A DNA stretch of 64,000 nt from Thalassobacillus devorans (GCF_900176565.1 NZ_FXEH01000003.1:176332-240331); one strand, 5' to 3'; shown: positions 40,982-49,507, numbered from the stretch's first letter. Translations and numbers: made by a program. The notes: generated by a model from the letters alone, not told the origin.

Positions 40982-42094
40982 ATGAAGGATACCATTAAAT
41001 ACGTTGGTTTAGACGTATCAAAGGAAAAAATTGCAGTCGCTATCGCTGAAGAAGGGCGCGAAGCGCCCAGGTACTGGGGGATGATACCTCATACACCAGA
41101 AGCAATTAAGAAATTGGTGAAAAAACTTGGGGATCCAAAAGCCTTACGGTTTTGTTACGAGGCTGGCCCCACAGGATATGCATTATATAGGCTTTTCCTT
41201 ACCCTGGATGTTCATTGTGAGGTTATCGCGCCGTCCTTAATTCCCCAAAGACCTGGTGAGCGTATCAAAACAGATCGCAGGGATTCTATTCGTCTCGCTC
41301 AATTATATCGAGCTGGGGAATTAACGTCTATTTATGTTCCCACCCCTGAGGATGAAGCACTTCGCGATCTAGTCAGGGCACGTGAAGACGCTAAAGAAGA
41401 TGAGCTAAGGGCGAAGCATCGTTTAACTAAATTTCTCCTGCGCAATAATATTCAAGCACCCCCAGGAGTTAATAGGTGGACCAGAAAGTATCGAGATTGG
41501 CTGGATGCACTAAAGTTTGAACGCTCTTCCTTACAAGTAGTTTTTCAGGAGTATTATCATCAAATACAAGAGTTAGAACAACGAATTTTAAGACTGGAAG
41601 AAGAAATAAGAGTTCAGGCAACCGAAGGTGTGCACGCGCCAACCATTCAAGCTCTTCAATCATTAAGAGGGGTGGCGCTGATTACAGCAGCAAGTCTTGT
41701 AGCTGAAATTGGTTCTTTCAAGCGTTTTCCTTCTCCTAGACAGTTTATGTCTTATCTTGGATTGATTCCAAGTGAATCTTCAAGTGGGGAGAGTAGGCGA
41801 CAAGGTGATATTACGAAAACAGGAAATCGCCACGCACGACGTTTATTAGTAGAAGCGGCCTGGAGTTATCGTTATCGACCTGCAGTAAAAGGAGAATTAA
41901 AAAAGAGACAACATGGTCAAGCCCCCAATATCCAATCAATATCCTGGAAGGCACAAAACAGGCTTCACAAGAAGTATTATCGATTATTATCCAGAGGTAA
42001 AGAAAGCGGTAAAGCTATTACTGCAGTGGCTAGAGAATTAGCTGGTTTTGTTTGGGCGATCACTCAAGAGTTAGAAGATGTTTCAAACATTTGA
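40982..42094 (+). CDS. IS110/IS1111-family DEDD transposase
   Basis: A 370-residue DEDD recombinase. The N-terminal RuvC-like domain has YVGLDVSKEKIAVAIAEE with the first catalytic aspartate, FCYEAGPTGYALYRL with the glutamate, and GERIKTDRRDSIRLAQLYRA with the DxxD aspartates near residue 100. A helical linker (about residues 180-220) leads to the Transposase_20 domain with the serine region, LQSLRGVALITAASLVAEIG, FMSYLGLIPSESSSGESRRQ and ITKTGNRHARRLLVEAAW. It catalyses RNA-guided insertion without target duplication. GGAAGGAGCTAGTTATT precedes the ATG. Confidence 0.92.
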   Translation: MKDTIKYVGLDVSKEKIAVAIAEEGREAPRYWGMIPHTPEAIKKLVKKLGDPKALRFCYEAGPTGYALYRLFLTLDVHCEVIAPSLIPQRPGERIKTDRRDSIRLAQLYRAGELTSIYVPTPEDEALRDLVRAREDAKEDELRAKHRLTKFLLRNNIQAPPGVNRWTRKYRDWLDALKFERSSLQVVFQEYYHQIQELEQRILRLEEEIRVQATEGVHAPTIQALQSLRGVALITAASLVAEIGSFKRFPSPRQFMSYLGLIPSESSSGESRRQGDITKTGNRHARRLLVEAAWSYRYRPAVKGELKKRQHGQAPNIQSISWKAQNRLHKKYYRLLSRGKESGKAITAVARELAGFVWAITQELEDVSNI

Positions 42095-42179
42095 AATGTA
42101 GAGGTTTAACTGAATTCATTATAAGCTTCATTTAAATTAGATAGATGGATGAGAATAGGGCTCGAAGGCAAAGAGGTAA

Positions 42180-42260
42180 TACCGGAAAGGAAAACCCACG
42201 TGCCTCCTCTGTGCTATTTCTATAAGAATAACGCACGTCTCGAGTTAGTGGATTAGTCCT
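42180..42260 (+). ncRNA. candidate guide segment of IS110-type bridge/seek RNA
   Basis: In the non-coding 3' part of the element, GCCTCCTC (42202-42209) equals the complement of the target centre GAGGAGGC, and CTCGAGTTA (42239-42247) equals the left junction. Both lie in the loop and flank of an ACGTGC/GCACGT stem. In this family guide sequences sit in paired loops, so this is a plausible binding loop. The matches are short and could be chance. Confidence 0.35.
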
Positions 42261-42390
42261 TTATACGGAAAGATAAATTGTGAAAACCCACGGATATCAG
42301 AATGCAAACCGCAGTAGAGATTTTTGCCTTCGTGCCGTGTTCTTACCCTCTATTCAACTGTTTAAAAGGAATAAAAGGAGGGACGAACCG

Positions 42391-42507
42391 ACGTTATCTT
42401 TAGCTTTAAAGTAGGGTCTCACCTCGCAGAAGACCAGTCAAGGAATACACTTGACAGCCCTTCTGCGAGGTGAGAGGTAATTGGTAAGCTAAAGGTAAGA
42501 GATAATT
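42391..42507 (+). ncRNA. structured RNA region in 3' end of IS110-type element
   Basis: Nested helices: TTTAGCTT (42399-42406) with AAGCTAAA (42486-42493) extended by TTATC/GATAA; a perfect 16-bp stem TCTCACCTCGCAGAAG (42417-42432) with 42460-42475; and GTCAA/TTGAC inside. No ORF of note is present. This is the strongest RNA-like structure of the element and may belong to its bridge/seek RNA. Confidence 0.5.
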
Positions 42508-42632
42508 TAGCCAGAATGGCTAATAAGAGTAACCAAAGAAAGAAGCCAAAACAGCTTCTCTTCTTAAAATTGCCCAAAAATAATTTAAAAAACCTTGGAG
42601 AGTGGGAGCCTTGACAGTTTCGTTCATATCAG

Positions 42633-42722
42633 GAGGCTCAGCGCATGTCCGCGGAAAGGGAGTCGTTCCCCACCGGATCGTTGCTCAGACAATATTTTGA
42701 AATCAAGTCTTCGACTTTGTGG
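42633..42722 (-). repeat. palindromic repeat copy C, right half and tail
   Basis: GAGGCTCAGCGCATGTCCGC through CGTTCCCCACCGGATC completes the split copy (42633-42679). The following segment contains GAAATCAAGTCTTCGACTTT (42700-42719), which also follows copy A at 9929, so this tail is part of one orientation of the repeat unit. Confidence 0.75.
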
Positions 42723-42814
42723 TTTGATAGTGGCTATTATAAGGAGCTTTCCATGTAATCACCTTTTTGTTTCAGGAACATAGGCTGTTTGTAGAAAGGA
42801 AGAGGGTGAGCAAC

Positions 42815-43204
42815 ATGTTTTCCTATCAAAACAGAAATTTTTACCCGGATGATCCATTTTTTCAGGATCCGCAATATCCCTACCATTACCAGCCAATGAT
42901 GGAAGAAAATTTTTATAATCAACCGCAGAACTGGGAAATGGCTCCGACGCCTGGGAATCCATTTGAACTTTATACGAAACCTATGTTTCCTCAACAGAAT
43001 AATATGTATAATAGTTATGGTCAGCAACCTTTTTACGCAAATAGTGGCATGAACCCTAAGAATATGGCGGGGTATTTCCAGGATCAAAACGGCCAGCTGG
43101 ATATGGATAAAATGATGAAAACGGTTGGGCAATTAGCTCAGACGGCCAACCAGTTATCCCCAATTATGAAGGGGATTGGCGGGTTCATCAAAGGAATGCG
43201 TTAA
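42815..43204 (+). CDS. yppG: YppG family protein
   Basis: A 129-residue Asn/Gln/Tyr/Pro-rich protein. The low-complexity first 90 residues (YPDDPFFQDPQYPYHYQP) precede a conserved C-terminus with GYFQDQNGQLDMDKMMKTVG and QLSPIMKGIGGFIKGMR, the signature of the YppG family (PF14179). Related proteins are small coat- or spore-associated candidates, with no proven function. AGAGGGTGAGCAAC precedes ATG 42815. The frame from 42767 begins in the repeat flank and lacks a ribosome site. Confidence 0.8.
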   Translation: MFSYQNRNFYPDDPFFQDPQYPYHYQPMMEENFYNQPQNWEMAPTPGNPFELYTKPMFPQQNNMYNSYGQQPFYANSGMNPKNMAGYFQDQNGQLDMDKMMKTVGQLAQTANQLSPIMKGIGGFIKGMR

Positions 43205-43245
43205 AAGCGTGCAGGGCAAGGCCTTGGACGCTTGCTTGTTTTTTA
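43204..43245 (+). terminator. intrinsic terminator of yppG
   Basis: AAGCGT and ACGCTT enclose a CAAGGCCTTG palindrome; GCTTGTTTTTT follows. Confidence 0.55.
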
Positions 43246-43315
43246 CTTTAAGAAAAGACTAAGGCTTTCGCCATAGAAACTCCAGGTTTTTTTAATTTAC
43301 ATAGGAGGAACGAAC

Positions 43316-44002
43316 ATGATCGGTTGTTTATGCATTCACGGTTATACAGGCGGTCCCTATGAGGTTCAGCCGCTAGTGGACTACTTAGAACAAAGAACGA
43401 ATTGGATGTTTGAAGTCCCGACCCTTCCTGGTCATGGGAGGAAGCTTGACTTAAAAGGGCGTTACTATCAAGAGTGGATAGCGACAGCCGAACTTGCTTT
43501 CCTTAAATTGGCGAAGACTTGTGATGTTGTGTATGTGATCGGCTTTTCTATGGGCGGGATGATTGCCGCTTACCTTGCTTCAAAATACAAAGTGGATCGT
43601 CTTGTGTTATTATCGGCTGCAGGAAAATATATCAGCGTGCCTCAAATGTACAAGGATATTACAGATTTCGTGGCAGAGGCCTTGAAAGGTACACTGGCAG
43701 ATAACGACCTTTTCCTTCATTACCAGGATAAATTGAAACAGACGCCATTTCCGTCTTCCATTGAGTTTGTAAAATTGATCCGATTTACGCGGCCTTTTTT
43801 GAAGGAAGTTCAGGCACCGGTGTTAATTATACAGGGGCAACAGGACGAGATGGTCCCGGATAAAGCAGCAATTTATCTGGAACAGGAAATTCCTTCAACA
43901 GATAAGCAGCTGGTTTTTATGAAGGAATCGAAGCATTTGATATGCCATGGGAAAGATAGAGAAGAATTATTTGAAACAGTCATGTCTTTCTTAACCAGAT
44001 AA
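43316..44002 (+). CDS. alpha/beta-hydrolase carboxylesterase
   Basis: A 228-residue esterase of the Est30/monoglyceride-lipase-like group. The oxyanion HGYTGGP opens the chain, the nucleophile is S78 in VIGFSMGGMIAAYLAS, the acid is in VLIIQGQQDEMVPDKAA (about residue 190) and the histidine in KESKHLICHGKDR (about residue 217). It is cytoplasmic, acting on small carboxyl esters. AGGAGGAACGAAC precedes the ATG. A terminator follows. Confidence 0.88.
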   Translation: MIGCLCIHGYTGGPYEVQPLVDYLEQRTNWMFEVPTLPGHGRKLDLKGRYYQEWIATAELAFLKLAKTCDVVYVIGFSMGGMIAAYLASKYKVDRLVLLSAAGKYISVPQMYKDITDFVAEALKGTLADNDLFLHYQDKLKQTPFPSSIEFVKLIRFTRPFLKEVQAPVLIIQGQQDEMVPDKAAIYLEQEIPSTDKQLVFMKESKHLICHGKDREELFETVMSFLTR

Positions 44003-44019
44003 TCAACGGGCAGGCAGGA

Positions 44020-44061
44020 AGAAGCCGGCAGATTATAGATAATCATGCCGGATTCTTTTTG
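44020..44061. terminator. bidirectional terminator
   Basis: GAAGCCGGCA and TGCCGGATTC arms between convergent genes, with T residues after. Confidence 0.75.
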
Positions 44062-44064
44062 GAT

Positions 44065-44922
44065 TTAATCCCTGAAGAAAGCGATGACGAGACCGCCTTC
44101 TCCTGCGTAAGTAGAAATCAAAGGCCCTGTTTCCATAAACAGACTGTCTTTGAACTTATATTTCGATTTGATATCATTTAAAACCGTACGTCCCAGCTCT
44201 TCACTATTGCAATGGGATAGTGAAATGACACGATCTTCAAAGTTATTGGCATAGTCACCGATTTGTTCCACAAATCGGCGGAATGCTTTCTTATTTCCGC
44301 GGACTTTTTCAATTACTTCGATATCGCCTTTATCATCACTTGCTTTCATCAACAATTTAATGTTCAAAGTTTTGGCAATAGCTCCTCTGACTTTGTCTAA
44401 TCGTCCACCTTTGATTACATTCTCCAGTGTCTGCAAAATGAACAATGTCGTAGTTTTCTCTATCCGTTCTTCCATATGGGAGGAAAGCTGCTCCAAGTTG
44501 TAACCTTCTTCCATTTTCTTTCCTGCTTCCTGGACGAGCAGTGCCACTCCGCATGATGCCGTCTTTGTATTCAAAACAACAACTTGTCTCTCCGGTTCTT
44601 CTTCTAATAACATATCTTTTCCCATTACCGCACTTTCGTAAGTGCTGCTTAGCCCTTTTGTCAAAGCGAGAACAAGAATTGGTTTATCCGGGTCAATATC
44701 TTTGCAAGCCTGATAAAAATCATAAGGACTGGGTGCCGAGGAGCGCGGAAGCTCATCGGCCTGTTTCAATTTTTCATAAAACAATGGCAGATCAAGCGTT
44801 TCCCCGGTTTTATATTGTTCATCCCCGAAATGCAGATTCAAAGGCACGATTTTTAAGTTATATTTATTCACTAACTCTTGGGGTACATCTGCTCCTCCGT
44901 CTATCATCAGTTGGATAGTCAT
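44065..44922 (-). CDS. DegV family fatty-acid-binding protein
   Basis: A 285-residue DegV-family protein. It starts MTIQLMIDGGADVPQELVNK with the family's D-x-x-x-D/S opening, then PRSSAPSPYDFYQACKD (T/S-S-x-P-S/T motif near residue 60) and LTKGLSSTYESAVMGK near residue 90. In firmicutes such proteins (FakB) bind fatty acids and present them to the kinase FakA; B. subtilis has several. The FakA partner is not in the window. Tandem ATG codons at 44925 and 44922 follow AGCAGGTG. Confidence 0.88.
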   Translation of the reverse strand: MTIQLMIDGGADVPQELVNKYNLKIVPLNLHFGDEQYKTGETLDLPLFYEKLKQADELPRSSAPSPYDFYQACKDIDPDKPILVLALTKGLSSTYESAVMGKDMLLEEEPERQVVVLNTKTASCGVALLVQEAGKKMEEGYNLEQLSSHMEERIEKTTTLFILQTLENVIKGGRLDKVRGAIAKTLNIKLLMKASDDKGDIEVIEKVRGNKKAFRRFVEQIGDYANNFEDRVISLSHCNSEELGRTVLNDIKSKYKFKDSLFMETGPLISTYAGEGGLVIAFFRD

Positions 44923-44947
44923 CATTAACACCTGCTCTCAAAAGTTT

Positions 44948-45877
44948 TTATTTTTCCGTTTCCTGGTTTGTTTTACTTAAACGTGTCAATTTAGGTGCCA
45001 CTTTTTTAGTCGTGCTGAAAATGAACATCATCAATCCGAATATGACGATAGTACCGCCAAGCCACTGCTCCCATGTAATCATTTCTCCAAGAATGATATA
45101 AGCGAGAATGGAAGCGCCAAGTGGTTCAAACAGGATACTCATCGAAATGGTAGAGGTGCTGAGCCACCTCAATGCCCAGTTGAACATGGTATGACCAAAG
45201 AAGGTCGGGATAATTGCCAACGCAATGAAAATCCACCAATGATCAGATGGATAACCGGTAAACGGATGTTGCAGAATCAGGTTATAGATGATTAAAACTG
45301 CGGATGCCATTGCGTAAACGACAAACGTATAGGTCATCAAGGATAACCGCTTTCGCAGGTTTTGACCCAGCAAAAAATATCCCGTCACCATAGCTCCGCC
45401 CAGTAATGCAAGAATATCACCAAGCAATGCCATACCGCTGATTTGAAAGTCCCCCCAGCCGATGATGACACTTCCGGTAAGGGTAATTACCATACTTAGA
45501 AGAGCTCCCGCTGTGAACCGCTCCTGGAAAAAGAGGTAGGTACCAAGGAATGCGAAGATGGGCTGCATGGTGACTAGAACGACTGAACTCGCTACCGATG
45601 TATAGTTTAATGACTCAAACCATAAAATGAAATGGAGGGCGAGAAAGATACCGGCAAAACACGCCAGGATCCAGTCCATCCATGATATTTTGCTGAATTC
45701 ATGACGATATTTCCACAAGATGTATGGTGCCATGATTAAAACCGCAATTAGTAGTCGATAATTAGCAATAATAGAAGCTGGAGCTTCTGCTGCCAACTTT
45801 ACGAAGATTGCTGCTGTTGAAACGGAGATTACCCCGATGAAGACAGCAATATATGGATTAAATGGAGGCTTATCCAT
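44948..45877 (-). CDS. EamA/DMT-family exporter
   Basis: A 309-residue integral membrane protein with ten predicted spans arranged as two EamA halves (PF00892). The first half contains VISVSTAAIFVKLAAEAPAS, the second ALRWLSTSTISMSILFEPLG near residue 245. Such transporters export amino acids or other metabolites; the substrate is unpredictable. AGGAGGGATCCG precedes ATG 45877, and the upstream in-frame start at 45919 lacks a site. It is separated from degV by 25 bases and may share its transcript, with this gene first. Confidence 0.85.
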   Translation of the reverse strand: MDKPPFNPYIAVFIGVISVSTAAIFVKLAAEAPASIIANYRLLIAVLIMAPYILWKYRHEFSKISWMDWILACFAGIFLALHFILWFESLNYTSVASSVVLVTMQPIFAFLGTYLFFQERFTAGALLSMVITLTGSVIIGWGDFQISGMALLGDILALLGGAMVTGYFLLGQNLRKRLSLMTYTFVVYAMASAVLIIYNLILQHPFTGYPSDHWWIFIALAIIPTFFGHTMFNWALRWLSTSTISMSILFEPLGASILAYIILGEMITWEQWLGGTIVIFGLMMFIFSTTKKVAPKLTRLSKTNQETEK

Positions 45878-45927
45878 CGGATCCCTCCTTGTTTCATCAA
45901 TTTTTCTCCATTTTATCATTCATCTGT

Positions 45928-45956
45928 TTGAAAAGCATCTGAAAAATAGGTAGAAT
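45928..45956 (+). promoter_or_regulatory. probable sigma-A promoter of cshA leader
   Basis: TTGAAA, a 17-base spacer and TAGAAT, each with one mismatch to consensus. Transcription would begin near 45963, leaving a 140-base leader before cshA that contains a terminator hairpin. Confidence 0.55.
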
Positions 45957-46008
45957 AAAAAATGGTCGTATGTTATGATGGATGAATCTATCGGACAAGT
46001 GGAGCGGC

Positions 46009-46044
46009 AGCCTCTTCCGTAAGTTGGGGGAAAGGCTTTTTTTA
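46009..46044 (+). terminator. terminator hairpin in the cshA leader
   Basis: AGCC-T-(C)-TTCC pairs with GGAAAGGCT, a 9-bp stem with one bulged base, followed by seven T residues. No plus-strand gene ends here; the only upstream gene is divergent. It therefore acts on the cshA transcript or ends a short RNA. Confidence 0.6.
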
Positions 46045-46102
46045 CGTGACTTACTATAGAAATTGTATAAAAGATTTTACATCAAAGGAGTATGAAAAGA
46101 AC

Positions 46103-47548
46103 GTGACTACATTTTATTCATTAGGTTTAACTAAACCGGTGTTGAAGTCGTTAGATCAAATGGGATTTGAAGAGACAACACCGATACAAGCACAAACAAT
46201 CCCATTGGCGCTTCAAGGGCGTGACGTTATTGGCCAGGCGCAGACAGGTACAGGGAAGACAGCAGCTTTCGGTATCCCGATGATCGAAAAAATCGATCAG
46301 GATCGCAACGATATCCAGGGCCTTGTTGTTGCACCTACTCGTGAACTTGCTATCCAGGTAGCTGAAGAAATCAATCGTCTTGGTAAATTTAAAGGTGTCC
46401 GTGCCCTGCCTATTTATGGCGGACAGCATATGGATCGTCAAATCCGTGCGTTGAAAGATCAAAATCAGATCGTGGTAGCGACTCCAGGACGCCTGTTGGA
46501 TCACATCCGTCGCAGAACCATCAAATTGGCTAATGTACACACTGCTGTACTTGACGAAGCCGATGAAATGCTCAATATGGGATTCATTGATGATATCAAA
46601 GATATCCTGAAAGCTATCCCGGAACAAAGGCAGACACTGCTGTTCTCAGCTACTATGCCAAAGGCGATTCGTGACATCGCTTCTACCTTGATGAAGAAGC
46701 CGGAAGAGGTTAAGGTGAAAGCGAAAGAAATGACTGTGGAAAACATTGAGCAGTACTTTGTTGAGTTGCAAGAGCGTCAAAAATTTGACGCGCTTACCCG
46801 TTTGTTAGACATCCAGGCGCCCGCACTCGCTATTGTGTTCGGTCGTACAAAACGCCGTGTTGATGAGTTGACTGATGGGTTGCAAACCCGTGGTTTCCGT
46901 GCGGAAGGAATCCATGGTGATTTGACTCAAGGAAAGCGTATGTCTGTATTGAATAAGTTCAAGCAGGGAAGAGTCGAAATTTTAGTTGCAACAGATGTAG
47001 CAGCTCGTGGACTGGATATTTCTGAAGTATCCCACGTATATAACTTCGATATCCCACAGGATCCGGAAAGTTATGTCCACCGGATTGGACGTACAGGACG
47101 TGCTGGTCGTCAAGGTAAAGCAGTTTCTTTTGTCACACCTCGTGAAAAAGCGCAATTGCATTTAATCGAGAAGCTGACAAAGAAAAAAGTAGAACGACTG
47201 GATGTACCATCAAACGATGAAGCCCAGCGCGGCCAACAGCAAGTAGCTGTGGATAAGCTGCTTAAAACAATGGAAAGCAGCGACCTTAAGGGTTACCATC
47301 AGGCAGCAAATGAGTTGTTGCAGCAGCATGATTCTATGGAGCTTGTAGCAGCAGCGCTGAAATTGATGACGAAAGAGCGTCGGGAAACTCCGGTCCGCCT
47401 TTCTGGCGTACAGCCGATCAGTGTGAAAAAGGCTCAATATGATAAAGGCAAGAAAAAGCCTTATAAGCGCAATGATAAAAAACGCGATTTCAACCGGAAG
47501 AATTCTCGTAACCGTAAATTCAACCAAAAGCGTGGCGGCCGCAGCTAA
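46103..47548 (+). CDS. cshA: DEAD-box RNA helicase CshA
   Basis: A 481-residue DEAD-box helicase. Q motif [13 protein letters not shown], motif [13 protein letters not shown], Ia [45 protein letters not shown] and [15 protein letters not shown] are all intact, followed by a basic tail ([20 protein letters not shown]). It unwinds structured RNA and joins the degradosome and ribosome assembly, mainly in the cold. GTG 46103 ([13 protein letters not shown]) matches the family start. A four-codon ORF (ATG 46092, MKRT) with AAAGGAG overlaps this GTG, so translational coupling is possible. Confidence 0.93.
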   Translation: MTTFYSLGLTKPVLKSLDQMGFEETTPIQAQTIPLALQGRDVIGQAQTGTGKTAAFGIPMIEKIDQDRNDIQGLVVAPTRELAIQVAEEINRLGKFKGVRALPIYGGQHMDRQIRALKDQNQIVVATPGRLLDHIRRRTIKLANVHTAVLDEADEMLNMGFIDDIKDILKAIPEQRQTLLFSATMPKAIRDIASTLMKKPEEVKVKAKEMTVENIEQYFVELQERQKFDALTRLLDIQAPALAIVFGRTKRRVDELTDGLQTRGFRAEGIHGDLTQGKRMSVLNKFKQGRVEILVATDVAARGLDISEVSHVYNFDIPQDPESYVHRIGRTGRAGRQGKAVSFVTPREKAQLHLIEKLTKKKVERLDVPSNDEAQRGQQQVAVDKLLKTMESSDLKGYHQAANELLQQHDSMELVAAALKLMTKERRETPVRLSGVQPISVKKAQYDKGKKKPYKRNDKKRDFNRKNSRNRKFNQKRGGRS

Positions 47549-47565
47549 CGTCACAAATATTGCAA

Positions 47566-47601
47566 TAATTAAACCACCAGTCCCCGTACTGGTGGTTTTT
47601 T
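47566..47601 (+). terminator. intrinsic terminator of cshA
   Basis: AAACCACCAGT and ACTGGTGGTTT form an 11-bp stem, followed by TTTTTTG. Confidence 0.9.
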
Positions 47602-47727
47602 TGTACGTTAAAAAGTTTCACAGATGTCTTTATTACTATATTTACCATTAATATACATAAATACGGTGACCCCTACATGAAATGGTATAAGGGCTTCCTT
47701 AATTAACCAAATAAGGGGTGGGCTGGG

Positions 47728-48672
47728 ATGGCGGTGAAAGTGTTATTTTTTGGTGACATTGGAATTGATGATGCGATAGCACTTATATATTCCCATTTAA
47801 ACGAAGAGGTAGAACTGGCAGGGGTAGTTGGAGACTATGGCAATGTACCGAGAGAAGCGGCGATATCCAGCGTTCATTACTTATTGGACTTGTTGGGTCT
47901 GACGGGAAAGTTGAAAGTGATCGGTGGAGCAGAAACACCCATGACCGGTGAGGAGCCTGCATTTTACCCGGATATCCATGGAGAATATGGGCTGGGACCG
48001 ATAATTCCTGGTGTTTACGAAGGTGTAATAGAAAATTTCTTTGAGATCGTCCGCTTAATCGAGAAGTATCAGGATGAACTTGTTATCGTTAATGTGGGAA
48101 GGCTGACATCTTTAGCTACCATGTTCATCTTATACCGGTCTTTGATGAGCAAAGTCAAACACTACTATATCATGGGCGGTGCTTTCTGGGTTCCTGGAAA
48201 TGTCACCGCTGTTTCTGAGGCTAATATTCATGCGGATCCGATTGCGGCTGATATCGTGTTTACATATGCCGATGGTGTAACTGTATTCCCTTTGAATGTT
48301 ACCGATCATGCCATTGTCACACCGAAAATGGCAGATGAGATCGCTAATAAAGGAGAAATGAAGATAGTTAAAACCTTAATTGATTATTATTACGAGTTCT
48401 ACAAAAAAAGAAATCCAAATCTCATCGGGAGCCCGATTCATGATTTATTACCAGTCATGGCAGCGGTTGATGATTCTATGTTCAGCTATCAAATGCTGCC
48501 GGTGCATGTGGTAACCAGTCGGGAAGATCCGCATCGCGGGCACACCATAGCAGATATCCGCTCATACTCTACCCCTAAGGCAAAGCGGCATCGCGTGGCA
48601 TTGCAGTTTGATTATTTCTCTTTTTATAGAAGATTTATGAGCACGATGACAGGGGGAGCGTTCAATGGGTAG
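47728..48672 (+). CDS. nucleoside hydrolase family protein
   Basis: A 314-residue protein of the inosine/uridine-preferring nucleoside hydrolase family. The calcium-binding aspartate cluster is FFGDIGIDDAIALIYSHL near the N-terminus (usually DxDxGxDDA; here the first aspartate is replaced by FFG). VNVGRLTSLATMF, YYIMGGAFWVPGNVTAVSEA and EANIHADPIAADIVF follow, with the second metal aspartate. HDLLPVMAAVDDSMF carries the catalytic region near residue 245. It hydrolyses the N-glycosidic bond of nucleosides. AAGGGGTGGGCTGGG precedes the ATG. The missing first aspartate may affect activity. Confidence 0.82.
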   Translation: MAVKVLFFGDIGIDDAIALIYSHLNEEVELAGVVGDYGNVPREAAISSVHYLLDLLGLTGKLKVIGGAETPMTGEEPAFYPDIHGEYGLGPIIPGVYEGVIENFFEIVRLIEKYQDELVIVNVGRLTSLATMFILYRSLMSKVKHYYIMGGAFWVPGNVTAVSEANIHADPIAADIVFTYADGVTVFPLNVTDHAIVTPKMADEIANKGEMKIVKTLIDYYYEFYKKRNPNLIGSPIHDLLPVMAAVDDSMFSYQMLPVHVVTSREDPHRGHTIADIRSYSTPKAKRHRVALQFDYFSFYRRFMSTMTGGAFNG

Positions 48673-48697
48673 ACCAGGATAAGTCGTTCAACAACAA

Positions 48698-48738
48698 ACC
48701 GAGCATGTAAGCGGAAAGCTTTCATGCTCGGTTTGTCT
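48698..48738. terminator. bidirectional terminator
   Basis: ACAAACCGAGCATG and CATGCTCGGTTTGT arms lie between convergent genes. Confidence 0.85.
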
Positions 48739-48757
48739 TGTTATTATTTCCTTATTT

Positions 48758-49507
48758 TTATGTCATTCTTCCGAACAGGCCTAGAATCACCAGGAGGATG
48801 ATGATTCCCCACAATACTTTTTTCCATGGGAAGCCTCGTTTCTTCCAACGGTTAGGGTTAAAGGAAATCTCCCCGTCATCCCGGGGACTTCGAGTTCTCC
48901 ATATAGAAAATGGCCTGGCGTTTTTCAAAACGAGCGGGGCAATGAAAAAACCTCCGGCAAGACCGCCTATGTGTCCGAGGATATTGATATTCGGTCGTAC
49001 AAATGTCATGACAACACCAATGACCAAAATCACCATTACAATTTGAGAGTTAGCCTGGTCTATCAAATGTTTATGATTGGCTACCATGTACAGGTAGACG
49101 CCAAAAATGCCGAAAATCGCTCCGGATGCGCCGAGGTGGGGAATATAGGAATCCGGGTTGAACAGGTATGTAGCTATGTTCCCGATGATGCCGGCAAATA
49201 AATACATGACCACGAATTTCACTTTACCAAGCATTTGTTCAAGCGCTGGTCCGAATAGTACAAGAGAAAAAGAATTAAAGAGGGCATGACCCAGCCCTGC
49301 ATGTAAAAAAATAGGAGTGACTAATCTCCAATATTCTCCGGCAGTAATAGCGGTATTGAGTCCAATCCCCGCCCGGAGCCAGTCATGGGCGAAGCCAAAT
49401 TGGAACAAGTCGATCAACATCCAGAGAACAAGGTGGATAGCTACCAGGGTGGAAACGATCGGGTAAAAACGCAGGAATTCTTTAAAGCTTTCGGTACGAA
49501 CAAACAT
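48758..49507 (-). CDS. ydcA: rhomboid intramembrane serine protease (YdcA-like)
   Basis: A 249-residue membrane protein with six spans. The catalytic serine is in HLGASGAIFGIFGVYLYMV and the histidine in NILGHIGGLAGGFFIAPLVL. The loop GEYWRLVTPIFLHAGLGHAL is the conserved WR and HxxxxH region after the first span. It cuts membrane proteins within the bilayer. In B. subtilis ydcA lies between ydbT and acpS, the same relative position as here, supporting the name. The ATG has AAAAGGGG upstream. Confidence 0.88.
   Translation of the reverse strand: MFVRTESFKEFLRFYPIVSTLVAIHLVLWMLIDLFQFGFAHDWLRAGIGLNTAITAGEYWRLVTPIFLHAGLGHALFNSFSLVLFGPALEQMLGKVKFVVMYLFAGIIGNIATYLFNPDSYIPHLGASGAIFGIFGVYLYMVANHKHLIDQANSQIVMVILVIGVVMTFVRPNINILGHIGGLAGGFFIAPLVLKNARPFSIWRTRSPRDDGEISFNPNRWKKRGFPWKKVLWGIIILLVILGLFGRMT

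Larger units (their letters stand above)
40865..42632 (+). mobile_element. IS110-family element (IS1111-like) inserted in a palindromic repeat
   Basis: About 1.77 kb. Comparing the split repeat with intact copies gives left junction CTCGAG|TTATC and right junction ATATC|AGGAGGCTC, so the dinucleotide AG (CT on the other strand) is the only sequence shared at both ends. Just inside, ATGAACGAAA (left, 40872) recurs inverted at the right as TTTCGTTCAT (42618-42627). The transposase lies near the left end, and a 536-base non-coding end follows it. Sub-terminal inverted repeats and a long 3' non-coding region are features of the IS1111 group. Confidence 0.8.

Noticed and set aside
42595..42783. 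62-residue plus-strand frame
   Set aside because: It starts in the IS110-type right end and crosses into the split repeat; no ribosome site.
45960..46045. A known riboswitch class in the cshA leader
   Set aside because: No conserved riboswitch core could be recognised by eye; only a promoter, a hairpin and a T run are supported.
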